The notes under the pieces are model-generated. The model searched no databases and had not been told where the DNA came from. It saw nothing but the letters and a program-made list of their open reading frames with translations. Of a stretch of 64,000 nucleotides of DNA, positions 1-7,973 are shown one piece after another; position 1 is the stretch's first letter; the number at the start of each line of letters is the position of its first letter. A program made the position numbers and the translations under genes. The stretch is from Geodermatophilus sp. YIM 151500 (GTDB taxonomy: Bacteria > Actinomycetota > Actinomycetes > Mycobacteriales > Geodermatophilaceae). Location: the NCBI RefSeq assembly GCF_025716945.1, contig NZ_JAOVZT010000013.1:45459-109458 (forward strand), given 5' to 3'.

Positions 1-92
1 TGCAGGCTGTGCAGCGCCTCGCGGACGCCCTCGACGGTGTCGTCGAGGACGCGGTCGGTGTCGGTGGACAGGTAGGCCAGCAGGCCGCACAT
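1..92 (-). CDS. asnB: Asparagine synthetase (glutamine-hydrolysing), N-terminal 30 residues only
   Basis: The gene starts at the ATG at 92-90 and runs off the left edge of the window. The visible residues begin MCGLLAYLSTDTD. Met-Cys-Gly-(I/L)-(L/V) is the hallmark N-terminus of class II (Ntn) glutamine amidotransferases, where Cys2 becomes the N-terminal nucleophile after Met removal. AsnB uses it to release ammonia from glutamine for ATP-dependent asparagine synthesis. Position supports the call: in M. tuberculosis asnB (Rv2201) lies next to ctaC, and ctaC is about 1.1 kb away here. Only 30 codons are visible, so another class II amidotransferase cannot be excluded from sequence alone. Confidence 0.75.
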   Translation of the reverse strand, partial: MCGLLAYLSTDTDRVLDDTVEGVREALHSL

Positions 93-159
93 CAGGCGCA
101 GGTCTCCCTGGTGTCGGGTGCCGTCCCGGTGCGGACCGGGCGGGGAGGCGTTCGGACGG

Positions 160-552
160 TCAGAGGCGCTCGCCGGCGCGGGTGCGCCGGGTGGCCACGC
201 GCTCGGCGTAGAAGGACAGCACGGGAACGGTACCGGCCAGCACGGTGCCCACCGTGAACCAGAGCCGCCAGCGGGCGCGCAGGGCCAGGTCGCACGCGGT
301 GAGGAAGAAGATGAAGTAGAGCCAGCCGTGCAGGGTGCCGATCACGGCGACCGGCTCGTCGACCCCGGCGAGGTACTTCACCGGCATCGCCACGAGGAAC
401 AGGACGACGAGCAGGACGCCGACCACCGTGGCCATGACGCGGTAGCGCCGCAGGGCGGCCGGCACGTCGCGGCCGGCGCGGCGGGCGAGGACGGCGGGGA
501 GGGCGCTGGAGCGCCCGGCGGGCGCGGCGGTGCGCTCAGCGGGCACCGTCAC
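160..552 (-). CDS. DUF3817-type small integral membrane protein
   Basis: 130 residues from a GTG start. After a basic N-terminal tail there are about three hydrophobic segments: residues 40-57, 68-87 (containing the HGWLYFIFFL stretch typical of DUF3817 proteins) and 97-112. The C-terminus is Arg-rich and presumably cytoplasmic. The start overlaps the end of the upstream gene by 17 bp, so the two are probably translated together. DUF3817 proteins are common in Actinobacteria and have no established function. The position beside cytochrome oxidase genes hints at a membrane or respiratory role, but that is only inference. Confidence 0.7.
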   Translation of the reverse strand: MTVPAERTAAPAGRSSALPAVLARRAGRDVPAALRRYRVMATVVGVLLVVLFLVAMPVKYLAGVDEPVAVIGTLHGWLYFIFFLTACDLALRARWRLWFTVGTVLAGTVPVLSFYAERVATRRTRAGERL

Positions 553-895
553 CCCGCTGCTGCAGCGCCCGCTCGTTGAGCTCGGCCAGGTAGGCGTTGT
601 AGGCGGCGAGCTCCGGGTCGTCGGAGGTGTCGATGCGGGGGCGCTGGTAGAGGACGACGGCCGTGCCGGGTTCGTCGGCGTCCGGGTCGCGGTGCAGCTC
701 GTCCCTCACCATCTTGATGTAGAAACCCAGGCCCATGAAGCCGTACAGGGGCCACTGCAGCGCGTAGCTCCAGTTGACCGCGCCGCCGCCGCCCGCGGCC
801 TTGGTGAGCTGCCAGTGGCCGAGGAAGAAGGTGGCGACGAAGAGGCCGACCACCAGCAGGTGCAGCAGCACCCACTTGGGCGTCAGCAGCCGCAT
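536..895 (-). CDS. Conserved actinobacterial membrane protein, function unknown
   Basis: 119 residues from the ATG at 895 (MRLLTPKWVLLH). A longer reading to 949 adds an Arg/Gly-rich tail that does not look native, so I prefer 895. Residues 8-27 form one hydrophobic segment ending in FFLGHWQLTKA, and residues 42-57 form a second. The remainder is an acidic, soluble tail. It lies head to tail with the DUF3817 gene and divergent from ctaC. Proteins of this type accompany the ctaC locus in related Actinobacteria, but I know of no experimentally assigned role. Confidence 0.7.
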   Translation of the reverse strand: MRLLTPKWVLLHLLVVGLFVATFFLGHWQLTKAAGGGGAVNWSYALQWPLYGFMGLGFYIKMVRDELHRDPDADEPGTAVVLYQRPRIDTSDDPELAAYNAYLAELNERALQQRGDGAR

Positions 896-1063
896 GTACA
901 CGCCTCCGACTCTAACCGCCGGACGGGTGCCCGCGGCCCTCCGCGCCACAGGTCACACGCTCCACGACCTCCGGCTCGGCCGTCCCGTCGGGTGTCCGAT
1001 CGGACGCGGCGCGCCGGGCCGCACCAGCGCCTCTCCGGTGGTCGGCCGCCGCGCGCCGTCGGC

Positions 1064-1069
1064 TAGTCT
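1064..1069 (+). promoter_or_regulatory. Putative -10 element upstream of ctaC
   Basis: TAGTCT matches the actinobacterial TANNNT -10 pattern. No convincing -35 hexamer is visible. It is the only good -10 between the divergent membrane gene and ctaC, so the transcript would start near 1076 and carry a leader of about 100 nt (to a GTG at 1174) or 150 nt (to a TTG at 1230). The stretch 896-1173 contains no other recognisable gene. Confidence 0.4.
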
Positions 1070-1173
1070 CGGCGCACACTGATCGGCGGACGTGCCGCGT
1101 ACCGGGAGGCCCGGTCGGCGGCGCGCCGCGGGACCGCTCGATGGCCGGGCGGAGGACGAGGAGGCAGCGAGCG

Positions 1174-1233
1174 GTGGCTCGAGGCAAGCTGGCGCGGCCC
1201 TCCGCGCTCGGTCTCCCGGGGGAGACGGCTTGA
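1174..1233 (+). pseudogene. Detached n-region of a CtaC signal peptide (19 codons, out of frame)
   Basis: The GTG at 1174 has a good GGAGG about 9 nt upstream and reads VARGKLARPSALGLPGETA before a TGA at 1231. This basic start resembles the n-region of an actinobacterial lipoprotein signal peptide, but the hydrophobic core and lipobox are missing and the frame is shifted relative to ctaC. One extra base near 1230 would join it to the mature CtaC sequence (GETA-LNLNNEFW). I read it as the displaced 5' end of ctaC, left by an indel in the genome or the assembly. Confidence 0.4.
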
Positions 1234-2036
1234 ACCTGAACAACGAGTTCTGGCGCTTCGGGTGGCCGGAAGGCGTCACCGACGAGGCCGAGGCCATGCG
1301 CGAGCTGTGGACCGGCTCGGTCATCGCGGCCCTCGTCGTCGGCTTCCTGGTGTGGGGCCTGATCTTCTGGTCGGTGATTTTCCACCGCAAGCGCAGCGAC
1401 GAGCTGCCCAAGCAGACCGCGTACAACCTGCCGCTGGAGATCGTCTACACGATCATCCCGTTCCTGATCATCGCGGTCCTGTTCTTCTACACCGTGGTCG
1501 TGCAGAACCGGGTGCAGCAGCGCAGCCCCGACCCCGACGTCACGATCGCGGTCAACGCCTTCAAGTGGAATTGGCAGTTCGTCTACCCGGAGACCCAGGA
1601 CCCGGACGGCGAGCCGGTCGACACCATCGGCACGAGCACCGAGATCCCCGTCCTGGTGGTGCCGGTCGACCAGACGCTCCGCTTCGAGCTGGCGTCGGCC
1701 GACGTCATCCACTCGTTCTGGGTGCCCGAGTTCCTCTTCAAGCTCGACGTCATCCCGGGCAACGAGAACGGCCGGGACAACGTCTTCGAGGTCACCGTCC
1801 GCGAGGAGGGTGCTTACGTGGGCCGCTGCGCGGAACTGTGCGGCACCTACCACGCCTACATGAACTTCGAGGTCCGCGCGGTCAGCGCCGAGGACTACGA
1901 GAGCTACATCGCGGCGCGGGAGGACGGGCAGGACACCTTCGAGGCCTTGGAGTCGATCGGTCTCCCCGGCGAGTCGGTGACCACGTCGCCCTTCCCGCTG
2001 GTCCCGGGCGGCGAGCAGCAGCTCGCGGAGGGGTGA
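1230..2036 (+). CDS. ctaC: Cytochrome c oxidase subunit II (aa3 type), signal peptide missing
   Basis: Subunit II of the aa3 terminal oxidase, carrying the CuA centre that accepts electrons from cytochrome c of the bc1 complex. From the TTG at 1230 the protein has 268 residues: a short N-terminus (LNLNNEFWRFGWPEGVT), two membrane helices, then a cupredoxin domain with FKWNWQF, a CuA-ligand His in ADVIHSFW, and the C-x3-C ligands in GRCAELCGTYH. The open frame extends upstream to a GTG at 1092, but those 46 residues are Arg/Gly/Ala-rich with no hydrophobic stretch. Family members such as M. tuberculosis CtaC start with a lipoprotein signal peptide, which is absent here. GGGGGAGA lies about 5 nt before the TTG but sits inside a small inverted repeat (1211-1226). 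The start is uncertain; the identity is not. Confidence 0.9.
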   Translation: MNLNNEFWRFGWPEGVTDEAEAMRELWTGSVIAALVVGFLVWGLIFWSVIFHRKRSDELPKQTAYNLPLEIVYTIIPFLIIAVLFFYTVVVQNRVQQRSPDPDVTIAVNAFKWNWQFVYPETQDPDGEPVDTIGTSTEIPVLVVPVDQTLRFELASADVIHSFWVPEFLFKLDVIPGNENGRDNVFEVTVREEGAYVGRCAELCGTYHAYMNFEVRAVSAEDYESYIAAREDGQDTFEALESIGLPGESVTTSPFPLVPGGEQQLAEG

Positions 2037-2087
2037 CCCGCCCGTGAGCCCGACCGGAGCCCGCAGGACACCGCAGGAGGAACGGCC

Positions 2088-2492
2088 GTGAAGGTCGAAG
2101 CGCTCATCTTCAACATCATCACGCTGTTCTGCTTCATCGCCGCGGCCGTCTACGGCTTCTGGGCGAAGGAGCCGATCGGCACCACCGCGCTGGTCCTGTC
2201 CGGCGGGCTCACCGGCCTGATCGGCGGCTTCTTCTGGTTCGTCTCGCGGCGCATCGACCCGCGGCCCGAGGACCGGAAGGACGCCGAGATCGCCGAGGGC
2301 GCCGGCGAGCTGGGCTTCTTCAGCCCCAGCAGCTACTGGCCCGTCGCCGTGGCGGCCTCCGCCGCCCTGCTGGGCCTGGGACTGGCCTACTGGTACGCCT
2401 GGCTGCTGGTCATCGGGGTCGTGGCCCTGCTCCTCACCATCGGTGGCCTGCTCTTCGAGTACTACGTCGGGCAGAACGCCACCCAGGGCTGA
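2088..2492 (+). CDS. ctaF: Cytochrome c oxidase subunit IV, actinobacterial type
   Basis: 134 residues with four predicted membrane helices (about 5-22, 33-52, 81-100, 105-122), the usual size and layout of actinobacterial CtaF, a small structural subunit of the aa3 oxidase. GGAGGAACGGCC gives a clear ribosome-binding site before the GTG at 2088. It lies 51 bp after ctaC. As in mycobacteria, the catalytic subunit gene ctaD is not between or next to them, so subunit I must be encoded elsewhere. A strong hairpin follows. Confidence 0.92.
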   Translation: MKVEALIFNIITLFCFIAAAVYGFWAKEPIGTTALVLSGGLTGLIGGFFWFVSRRIDPRPEDRKDAEIAEGAGELGFFSPSSYWPVAVAASAALLGLGLAYWYAWLLVIGVVALLLTIGGLLFEYYVGQNATQG

Positions 2493-2521
2493 CGCCCCGC
2501 CGCGTGCAGCGGCCGACGTCC

Positions 2522-2557
2522 ACGAGGGCCCCTCCGCACCGGCGGAGGGGCCCTCGT
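2522..2557 (+). terminator. Rho-independent-type hairpin after ctaF
   Basis: Perfect 16-bp stem (2522-2537 pairing with 2542-2557) with an ACCG loop, 30 bp after the ctaF stop. No U-tract follows, as is usual in high-GC Actinobacteria. Confidence 0.8.
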
Positions 2558-2969
2558 CGCTGTGCGCCCGGCGCCGCTGGGCCGGCCGGTGTCCGGGGAG
2601 GCCCTGTCGCAGGCTTCGACGCGGCCGGCTGCCCGCCGGGGCGGCGCGCAGGTCCTCCCGAGCGGGCGGCGCCACCGCCGGGGCGGCCGATGGCCGGGGG
2701 GGAGGAGATCCCGCGTCCGCTGACATGGGCACCCGAGGAGACTTCGCGGCGACTCGAGAGATCCATGGGTCTGCCACCGTCCACGGTGGAGCGGCGGGCG
2801 CGATCCCCCACGGGGAGGCGGCGCGCGATCGTCCACGGTCGGGCGGTCAGGCGGTCAGGCGGTCAGGCGGCGGCGCACCGGGCGGCGGCACCCGGAGCCG
2901 GGGCCCGGCATGCAGCGGAGCCCCGGTGGATCGCTCCACCGGGGCCCCGGACGCGTCCTGCCGTGCGGG
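2558..2969. other. Intergenic region between convergent ctaF and qcrB
   Basis: About 410 bp with no credible gene. It holds an 8-bp tandem repeat (GCGGTCAG three times, 2843-2866), several short inverted repeats around 2760-2800, and the qcrB-side hairpin at 2920-2945. Reading frames here are Arg/Gly/Pro-rich shadows. Confidence 0.6.
2920..2945 (-). terminator. Hairpin downstream of qcrB
   Basis: Perfect 11-bp stem (2920-2930 with 2935-2945) and TCGC loop, 25 bp beyond the qcrB stop on its coding strand. It is well placed to end the ctaE-qcrCAB transcript and is symmetrical, so it may work in both directions. Confidence 0.7.
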
Positions 2970-4688
2970 CTAGTCGCGCGGCTCCTGCGGTCGGCCGCCC
3001 TCGGACGGACGACCGCCCTCGGACGGTCGGCCGCCCTCGGACGGACGACCGCCCTCGGTGGGCCGGCCGGCGGAGGTCAGCTCGCGGCCGCCCTCCTCGG
3101 CCGTTGCCAGACCGCGACTCTCCTCGCGCTGCTCGAGCTCGACCCGGATGGGCTCCTCGATCGGCGTGAAGAACCCGCGGATCGCCCGGCGGGCTCCGCC
3201 CACCTGGTTCATCCGCTTGGGCACCGGCGCGCCGCCGTAGGCCAGCTGGCCGTGGCCGTGCGCGTCGACGGGACCCAGTGGCTGGTGCACCTCGATGAAC
3301 TCGCCATTGGGCAGCCGGCGGATGACGCCGGTCTCGATGCCGTGCTCGAGCACCTCCCGGTCGTGCTTCTGCAGGCCCAGGCAGACCCGGTAGGTGAGCA
3401 CGTACGCGGCCGCCGGCAGGAGGATGAGGCCCAGGCGACCCGCCCAGGTCATCGCGTTGAGGCTGATGTCGAACTTCTCCGCGATGACGTCGTTGGCGCC
3501 CGAGAGCAGCAGCACGACGTAGAAGGCGATCGACATCGCGCCCAGGCTGGTGCGCACGGGCACGTCCCGTGGCCGCTGCAGCAGGTGGTGCGACGCCGTG
3601 TCACCGGTGAGCACGCGCTCGAGCACCGGGTAGAGCGCCATGAGCGTGAAGATGATGCCCGGCAGCACCAGCGTCGGCCAGAACAGGGCGGGGATCGTGT
3701 AGTCGCCGGGGAGGTTGATGTCCCACGCCGGGAACAGTCGCGTCGACCCGTCGAGGAACATGATGTACCAGTCCGGCTGCGACGCGGCGGACACCTTCGC
3801 CGGGTCGTAGGGACCCCACAACCACACCGGGTTGATCTGGACGGCACCACCCAGAGCGGCGCACACGGCGAACACGACGAAGAACAGCCCGGTCGACTTC
3901 ACGGCGAAGGTCGGGAACATGCGGACGCCGACCACGTTGTGCTCGGTCCGCCCCGCACCGGGGAACTGGGTGTGCTTCTGCTTGACCAGGATCAGCAGGT
4001 GCAGCGCGATGAGGCCCAGCATGATCGCCGGGATCAGCAGCACGTGGGCGATGTAGAGGCGACCGACGATCAGCTCACCGACGTAGTCACCCCCGAACAC
4101 CGCGAAGTGCACCCAGGTACCGACCACCGGGATCGCGAGCATGATCGCCGAGGCGATGCGCAGGCCGGTGCCCGACAGGAGGTCGTCGGGCATGGAGTAG
4201 CCGGCGAAGCCCTCGACCAGGGCGAGCACGAGCAGGGCGATGCCGATCAGCCAGTTGGTCTCCCGCGGCCGGCGGAAGGCGCCGGTGAAGAAGATCCGCA
4301 TGAGGTGGACGACGATCGCGGCCACGAACAGCAGCGCCGACCAGTGGTGGATCTGCCGGACCACCAGGCCGCCGCGGACGTCGAAGGACAGGTCGAGCGT
4401 CGAGGCGTAGGCCACCGACATCTCCACGCCCCGCAGCGGGGCGTAGGACCCCTCGTAGACGACCTCGGTCATCGACCCCTGGAAGAAGAAGGTCAGGTAC
4501 GTGCCGGTGAGCAGCAGCACCACGAACGAGTAGAGCGCGATCTCACCGAGCAGGAACGACCAGTGGTCGGGGAAGACCTTGTGCAGCGTGCGCCGGAGCG
4601 GGCCGGCGACGATGAGGCGCTCGTCGAGTTCGACGGCGGCCTTGCCGAGAGCGGTCCGAGGAGCGCCCGGAGCGGTGGCGGTGGCCAT
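2970..4688 (-). CDS. qcrB: Cytochrome bc1 complex cytochrome b subunit
   Basis: 572 residues. It is the menaquinol-oxidising, di-haem b subunit of the bc1 complex in the plasma membrane. Candidate haem ligands are visible as paired His: H114/H115 with H128, and H215 with H230. The Qo motif is PDWY at 305-308, the actinobacterial version of PEWY. The family's long C-terminal extension is present and ends in four tandem 6-residue units, (S/T)EGGRP. Its ATG overlaps the qcrA stop (TGATG), so it is translationally coupled. It is the last gene of ctaE-qcrC-qcrA-qcrB. Confidence 0.97.
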   Translation of the reverse strand: MATATAPGAPRTALGKAAVELDERLIVAGPLRRTLHKVFPDHWSFLLGEIALYSFVVLLLTGTYLTFFFQGSMTEVVYEGSYAPLRGVEMSVAYASTLDLSFDVRGGLVVRQIHHWSALLFVAAIVVHLMRIFFTGAFRRPRETNWLIGIALLVLALVEGFAGYSMPDDLLSGTGLRIASAIMLAIPVVGTWVHFAVFGGDYVGELIVGRLYIAHVLLIPAIMLGLIALHLLILVKQKHTQFPGAGRTEHNVVGVRMFPTFAVKSTGLFFVVFAVCAALGGAVQINPVWLWGPYDPAKVSAASQPDWYIMFLDGSTRLFPAWDINLPGDYTIPALFWPTLVLPGIIFTLMALYPVLERVLTGDTASHHLLQRPRDVPVRTSLGAMSIAFYVVLLLSGANDVIAEKFDISLNAMTWAGRLGLILLPAAAYVLTYRVCLGLQKHDREVLEHGIETGVIRRLPNGEFIEVHQPLGPVDAHGHGQLAYGGAPVPKRMNQVGGARRAIRGFFTPIEEPIRVELEQREESRGLATAEEGGRELTSAGRPTEGGRPSEGGRPSEGGRPSEGGRPQEPRD

Positions 4689-5797
4689 CAGATGCGCTCC
4701 CGATTCCAGTACGTGGGACCCACAGCCTCAATGTAGTCGCTGCGTGCGACGAAGAAGCCTTCCTCGTCGACCGTGATGGGCAGCTGCGGCAGCGCCCGGG
4801 TGGCCGGTCCGAAGACCGGCTTGGCGCCCTGCGTGACGTCGAACTGCGACTGGTGGCAGGGACAGAGGATCCGGCTGGTCTCCTGCTCGTACAGCGACAC
4901 CGGGCAGCCGGCGTGCGTGCAGATCTTCGAGTAGGCGACGTAGTCGCCGTAGCCGAAGTCCTCCTGGCCGGCGCGCGCGGTGGCGGACTGGACCTGGGCC
5001 GGCCGGAGCCGGATCAGCATGGTCGCCGCGTCGGACTCCCGGTTGCCGCCCGGCACGGCCGGGAAGACGGTGGCCAGCGAGCCGGGCTCCTGGTCGCCGG
5101 GCCGGACCGGCGTCCCGTCCTCGCGCAGCAGCCGCACGCCCTCGCCCCACGACGTGGTGCCCAGCGGGTTGCCGGCGTTCGGGTTCTTGATCAGACCACC
5201 GAGCGGGGCGAGGAGCATGAGACCCAGACCGCCGCCCATGAAGCCCACCGAGCCGAGCAGCAGCTTCCGCCGGCCCAGGCCGCTGTTGTGCCAGCCCTTC
5301 TGCAGGGTGGCCGCGGCCGTGACGCGCTCGAAGTTCGAACCCTCGTGCTTCTCCTGCATGGCCGTCTCGTGCGGGAGCAGCTTCTTGGTGTAGACGACGA
5401 GGGCGGCGCCCACGCACAGCAGCGACAGGCCCATCGAGATGCCGAGCATCGGGGTGAACAGCAGGCCCCACCAGTCGCCGCCGACCTCCCACCGCCAGTC
5501 GGGCAGGAACCAGCCGGAGCCCACGTAGACGAAGACGAACAGGAAGGCGAACAGCCCCGCCAGGGCGAACAGCATGCTGACCTGGCGGGTGGCCCGCTTC
5601 TCCAGCGGCGAGCCGGGTGCCGGCGGCGGGTCGACGTGCAGCACGTGCACGCCGTCGTACCGGGCCCCCAGGTGGTCGAGGTCCTCGCGGCCGATCGCCG
5701 CCAGGCGCTCCGGCGGGTAGTCGTCGTCCGGGCCGCCGTGGCCGGAGTCCTGGACGTCGCCCGTGCCGACCTCGGCGCGGGTGTCGCGCGCGGTCAC
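4688..5797 (-). CDS. qcrA: Ubiquinol-cytochrome c reductase Rieske iron-sulfur subunit
   Basis: 369 residues, the large three-helix actinobacterial form. Membrane segments lie near 73-92, 109-135 and 178-200. The Rieske 2Fe-2S cluster motifs are CTHAGC (293-298) and CPCHQSQFD (312-320), both intact. It passes electrons from menaquinol to the di-haem cytochrome c QcrC. The chosen GTG at 5797 has GAGGAGG just upstream. The 73-bp gap to qcrC contains a 26-codon frame that overlaps both neighbours. Confidence 0.96.
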   Translation of the reverse strand: MTARDTRAEVGTGDVQDSGHGGPDDDYPPERLAAIGREDLDHLGARYDGVHVLHVDPPPAPGSPLEKRATRQVSMLFALAGLFAFLFVFVYVGSGWFLPDWRWEVGGDWWGLLFTPMLGISMGLSLLCVGAALVVYTKKLLPHETAMQEKHEGSNFERVTAAATLQKGWHNSGLGRRKLLLGSVGFMGGGLGLMLLAPLGGLIKNPNAGNPLGTTSWGEGVRLLREDGTPVRPGDQEPGSLATVFPAVPGGNRESDAATMLIRLRPAQVQSATARAGQEDFGYGDYVAYSKICTHAGCPVSLYEQETSRILCPCHQSQFDVTQGAKPVFGPATRALPQLPITVDEEGFFVARSDYIEAVGPTYWNRERI

Positions 5798-5874
5798 GCT
5801 GCCTCCTCGCTGGCGGGTGCCGTGCGCGCCGGCACGGCGGTGAGGACGGTCCGGGTGCGGGCGGGCGCGCTCAC
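5794..5874 (-). other. 26-codon frame bridging qcrC and qcrA
   Basis: A GTG at 5874 overlaps the qcrC stop, and the frame ends in a TGA overlapping the qcrA start (GTGA at 5797-5794). It reads [26 protein letters not shown] with no recognisable domain. It might be a translational coupler, but chance is likely in GC-rich DNA. Confidence 0.2.
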
Positions 5875-6767
5875 GCCTTGGTCCCGATCCAGTAGACGCC
5901 GAACAGCGTGGCGGCCACGCCGACGACCCAGATCACCAGGCCCTCGGGGGCCGGGCCGAGGCGACCGATCCCGGCGCCGCCCGGGTCGCCGGCGCCCTTG
6001 ATGGTCTGGACGTAGTTGATGATCGCCCGCTTCTCCTCGGGGGTGATCTGGTTGTCTCCGAAGACCGGCATGTTCTCCGGGCCGCTCAGCATCGCCGTGT
6101 AGATCTCGAGGTCGTTGCTGGCCTCGAGGCTGGGCGCGGCCTTGCCGGAGGACAGCGCGCCGCCCTGGCCGACGAAGTTGTGGCAGGAGGCGCAGTTCAG
6201 ACGGAACAGCTCGCCACCCTCGGCCAGGTCGCCGTCGCGCAGGTCACCGGAGGGCAGCGTCGGGCCGCCGCCGTTGGCCTGGATGTAGGCGCCGAGCTGG
6301 TCGATCTCCTCGTCGGAGAAGACGACCGGCTTGTCGGGGGCGTCGGCCTCCTGCCGCACGAGCGGCATGCGGCCGGTGTGCACCTGGAAGTACACGGCGG
6401 CCTCTCCGACGCCGATCAGCGAGGGGCCGCGGTTGTTGACGCCCTCGAGGTTCTCGCCGTGGCAGGTGATGCAGCTGCGGGTGTACAGCTCCTCGCCGGC
6501 CTCCACCGCGCTCTCGGTGTCGGCGTCGGCGCTCGAGTCGGCCGCGTGCGCCGGCGCCAGCGCCGAGTAGAGGGCGCCGGTGAGGATCAGCCCGGCCAGC
6601 AGGCCGGCGACGTTGCCGAGGCGGCGGCGCCGGCGCGACCGCAGGCGCGCGCGGGCGGCCGCGGCCGGCGTCCCGTCGGCCGGACGGCGGCCCCAGCGGG
6701 ACCGCCGGGGGGCAGCCCCGGCGGTGCCGGGGTGCGGGGCGTCGGACTGCTGGTTCGTGGTGGACAC
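5871..6767 (-). CDS. qcrC: Di-haem cytochrome c subunit of the bc1 complex
   Basis: 298 residues. A basic, Arg-rich N-terminus precedes a membrane anchor at about 52-72, then two cytochrome c domains with CITCH (99-103) and CASCH (192-196), and a second membrane helix near the C-terminus (about 274-293). In Actinobacteria this fused di-haem protein replaces soluble cytochrome c and wires bc1 directly to the CuA centre of CtaC, forming a bc1-aa3 supercomplex. It sits 7 bp after ctaE. Confidence 0.97.
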   Translation of the reverse strand: MSTTNQQSDAPHPGTAGAAPRRSRWGRRPADGTPAAAARARLRSRRRRRLGNVAGLLAGLILTGALYSALAPAHAADSSADADTESAVEAGEELYTRSCITCHGENLEGVNNRGPSLIGVGEAAVYFQVHTGRMPLVRQEADAPDKPVVFSDEEIDQLGAYIQANGGGPTLPSGDLRDGDLAEGGELFRLNCASCHNFVGQGGALSSGKAAPSLEASNDLEIYTAMLSGPENMPVFGDNQITPEEKRAIINYVQTIKGAGDPGGAGIGRLGPAPEGLVIWVVGVAATLFGVYWIGTKA

Positions 6768-6774
6768 CGGTTCC

Positions 6775-7404
6775 CTAGCGGATCAGGTAGATCGTGGCGA
6801 ACAGCCCGATCCACACGACGTCGACGAAGTGCCAGTAGTAGGAGACCACGATCGCGGAGGTCGCCTGCGCCGGCGTGAACCGGCCCATGGTGGACCGGAT
6901 GAGCACGTAGACGAACGCGACCAGGCCGCCGATGACGTGGAGGCCGTGGAAGCCCGTGGTCAGGTAGAAGACCGAGCCGTAGGTGGACGACGAGATCGAC
7001 GTCCCCTCCTCGACCAGCTGGACGTACTCGAAGGCCTGGCCCAGCACGAAGACCAGGCCCATCACGAAGGTCAGGGCGAACCAGCGGCGCAGCCCGTAGA
7101 CGTTGCCCTGCTCGGCGGCGAACACGCCGTACTGGCAGGTCACCGAGGACGCCACCAGGATGATCGTGAAGACCAGCGCGTACGGCAGGTTCAGCTCGGT
7201 GGGCTCGGGCGGCCAGCCCTCCTCCGCGCCCGCCCGGGCTCGGGCGGTGAAGTACATGGCGAACAGGCCGGCGAAGAACATCAGCTCGCTGGACAGCCAG
7301 ATGATCGTGCCGACGCTGACCATGTTCGGTCGGGTCAGGGAGTGCACCCGGGAGGTGTCGAAGGTGCTGCTCGCCACGGGGGCCGTTGTCACGCCCGCCA
7401 TCAT
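6775..7404 (-). CDS. ctaE: Cytochrome c oxidase subunit III
   Basis: 209 residues with five predicted membrane helices, the short form typical of Actinobacteria. It contains conserved features such as [13 protein letters not shown] near the N-terminus, [11 protein letters not shown] and [10 protein letters not shown] near the end. It is the first gene of ctaE-qcrC-qcrA-qcrB, the same order as in M. tuberculosis Rv2193-Rv2196. Two consecutive ATG codons are possible starts. I see no clear -10 element upstream. Confidence 0.96.
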   Translation of the reverse strand: MMAGVTTAPVASSTFDTSRVHSLTRPNMVSVGTIIWLSSELMFFAGLFAMYFTARARAGAEEGWPPEPTELNLPYALVFTIILVASSVTCQYGVFAAEQGNVYGLRRWFALTFVMGLVFVLGQAFEYVQLVEEGTSISSSTYGSVFYLTTGFHGLHVIGGLVAFVYVLIRSTMGRFTPAQATSAIVVSYYWHFVDVVWIGLFATIYLIR

Positions 7405-7515
7405 GGCATCGGCGCGGGGCGGTCACGACTGCGGGTGGAGCGCGCGCCGCGGTCCGTGACCATCCCGAGATCGCGCCGGACCTGCAGGTCGACGGGTGCC
7501 CGGCCCCGGGCGCAC

Positions 7516-7521
7516 TAGGCT
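7516..7521 (+). promoter_or_regulatory. Leaderless-type -10 for the receiver-like gene
   Basis: TAGGCT lies 6 nt before the GTG at 7528, so transcription would begin at or next to the start codon. Confidence 0.55.
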
Positions 7522-7527
7522 CGCGCC

Positions 7528-7959
7528 GTGAGCTCCGCCGAGTCGACCGCCGCGCCGGCCACCGTGCTGGTCTACAGCCACCGCCCCGACGTCCGCGCCG
7601 CCGTCCGGACGGCCGTCGGCCGCCGCCCGGCGGCCGACGTCGGGCCGCTCACGTGGATCGAGTGCACCACCGGGGAGGAGGTCGTCGCCACCGTCGACCG
7701 CGGCGGCGTCGACCTGTGCATCCTCGACGGGGAGGCCCAACCCACCGGCGGCCTGGCGCTGTGCCGGCAACTGGACCAGGAGGTCGCCGACCGGCCGGCC
7801 GTGTGCGTGCTCATCGCCCGCCAGGCCGATCGGTGGCTGGCGCACTGGTCGCGGGCCGAGGGCACCCTGCCGTTCCCGGTCGATCCGCTGAGCGCCCCCC
7901 GCGTGGTGGCGGAGCTGCTGCGCGAGCGGGTGGCGCGGCGGCCCGTCGCGCGCTCCTGA
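7528..7959 (+). CDS. Response-regulator receiver-like protein, probably degenerate
   Basis: 143 residues with a receiver-like fold pattern: VLVYSH (strand 1), a candidate phospho-acceptor Asp67 in CILDGE, and VCVLIA later. The acidic pair normally after strand 1 is replaced by Ser-His, and no conserved switch Lys is evident, so phosphorylation is doubtful. There is no output domain. It lies divergent from ctaE and 14 bp before trpD. The GTG start is supported by the -10 element 6 nt upstream. Role unknown. Confidence 0.7.
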   Translation: MSSAESTAAPATVLVYSHRPDVRAAVRTAVGRRPAADVGPLTWIECTTGEEVVATVDRGGVDLCILDGEAQPTGGLALCRQLDQEVADRPAVCVLIARQADRWLAHWSRAEGTLPFPVDPLSAPRVVAELLRERVARRPVARS

Positions 7960-7973
7960 GCCCGGGCGCGCCG

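Noticed and set aside
1211..1226. Inverted repeat GTCTCC-CGGG-GGAGAC as a terminator
   Set aside because: Six base pairs only, located within the ctaC 5' region. More likely a chance or ribosome-binding-site-masking structure; noted with ctaC.
2910..4736. Plus-strand frame of 608 codons opposite qcrB
   Set aside because: Composition is Gln/Arg/His/Asp/Val shadow of a membrane protein; qcrB on the other strand is unambiguous.
5331..5341. TTCGAAC inside qcrA as a LexA box
   Set aside because: It has only one half-site, and it lies within coding sequence; no GTTCG partner at the right spacing.
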